64,000 bases of DNA, from NCBI RefSeq assembly GCF_020711235.1, contig NZ_JAJFAV010000003.1:124001-188000 (forward strand). Direction: 5' to 3'. The stretch comes from Hymenobacter sp. 15J16-1T3B (GTDB lineage Bacteria > Bacteroidota > Bacteroidia > Cytophagales > Hymenobacteraceae). The translations under genes were made by a program, and so were the position numbers. Below, piece after piece: positions 63,745-64,000 of this stretch (its first letter is position 1; each line of letters starts with the position of its first letter). Below the pieces are notes generated by a model. The model ran no database searches, was not told where the DNA came from, and was given only the letters and a program-made list of their open reading frames with translations.

Positions 63745-64000
63745 TCAGGAAGCCGACCCCGGGCCGGCCTGCTGGCTGCGCAACCACTGCTGGGCTTCGG
63801 CCAAGTCGTCGAAAATCTGCAGCTCAAACTGCTGGCCGAAGGGGCGGCGGGCGGCCACGTCGGCGGTGCTGGCCAGCAGGTGCGGGGGCGTCACGTGGGC
63901 CACGTAGCGCAGCCCCCGTTCGGCCGCCACGGGCGCCCAGATGTGCTCCAGCCAGGCAGTGGAGCTAAACCACGGCCCGGACAAGCGGCTGTTATCGTTG
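63745..64000 (-). CDS. STAS-like protein, 5' end outside window
   Basis: The reverse strand is open from the window end to the stop at 63745, giving 84 residues of a protein whose start lies beyond 64000. V-A-A-E-R-G-L-R-Y-V-A-H-V-T-P, then F-E-L-Q-I-F-D-D-L-A-E-A-Q-Q-W-L, align with the second half of the product of 21272-21676 (same STAS/SEC14-like group). Function unknown. Confidence 0.65.
   Translation of the reverse strand, partial: NDNSRLSGPWFSSTAWLEHIWAPVAAERGLRYVAHVTPPHLLASTADVAARRPFGQQFELQIFDDLAEAQQWLRSQQAGPGSAS

Noticed and set aside
1-64000. CRISPR array, rRNA, prophage or toxin-antitoxin pair
   Set aside because: No regularly spaced direct repeats, rRNA-like sequence, phage structural genes or paired small toxin/antitoxin genes were seen.

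Overview
The window is 64 kb of very GC-rich DNA that looks chromosomal and comes from a member of the Bacteroidota, most likely Hymenobacter or a close Cytophagales relative. That placement is my inference. It rests on a SusC/SusD pair, a type IX secretion (T9SS) C-terminal sorting domain, PorT-like and PorE-like genes around ubiE, a DUF5606 protein, and many upstream boxes matching the Bacteroidota -7 promoter element TAnnTTTG. Shine-Dalgarno sequences are inconspicuous. Several genes appear to start at TTG or GTG, some with the -7 box almost touching the start codon. I found no rRNA, tRNA, CRISPR array, transposase or prophage. The only mobile-looking sequences are small intergenic inverted repeats.

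Layout. 1-7.2 kb: two lipoproteins (one cut by the window edge), a large anchored protein, a bifunctional NadR, a CorA channel and a FemAB/GNAT-like protein. 7.2-14 kb: an outer-membrane barrel, then a surface-glycan group (flippase, GT2 glycosyltransferase, two large membrane proteins of GT-C type or unknown type). 14-20 kb: acyl-ACP desaturase, then a T9SS-secreted beta-helix protein bracketed by two PliI-like lysozyme-inhibitor lipoproteins, then DUF427. 20-31 kb: a VWA protein and its probable AAA+ MoxR/Mg-chelatase-type partner, separated by a SusCD pair and two tandemly duplicated dihaem cytochromes c. 31-36 kb: a five-PAS histidine kinase and a response regulator, flanked on both sides by two related 59-68 residue secreted peptides, one of them too short for usual ORF cut-offs.

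36-46 kb: housekeeping and envelope genes: cyclophilin, two fasciclin lipoproteins, a beta-hydroxyacid dehydrogenase, RsgA, Kdo transferase, a Fur/PerR-type regulator with a 2-Cys peroxiredoxin, aspartate kinase and fructose-1,6-bisphosphatase. 46-52 kb: DUF5606, a TonB-C protein, EngB, a PorE-like OmpA protein, UbiE/MenG and PorT, so T9SS biogenesis parts lie in the same window as a T9SS cargo. 52-64 kb: SDR, hydrolase, cytidine deaminase, saccharopine-dehydrogenase-like protein, an ABC transporter pair, TrmN6, RNase HI, MarC, a SerC-like aminotransferase, AroQ divergent from XerD, a secreted protein, and a partial STAS-like gene running off the end.

Best candidates for something new: the two paralogous small secreted peptides around the PAS kinase/regulator; the inverted repeat that encloses the marC promoter; two unassigned operator-like palindromes (47783-47800 and 57816-57836); and the group of apparently leaderless genes. 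All functions are read from sequence motifs; no database search was run.
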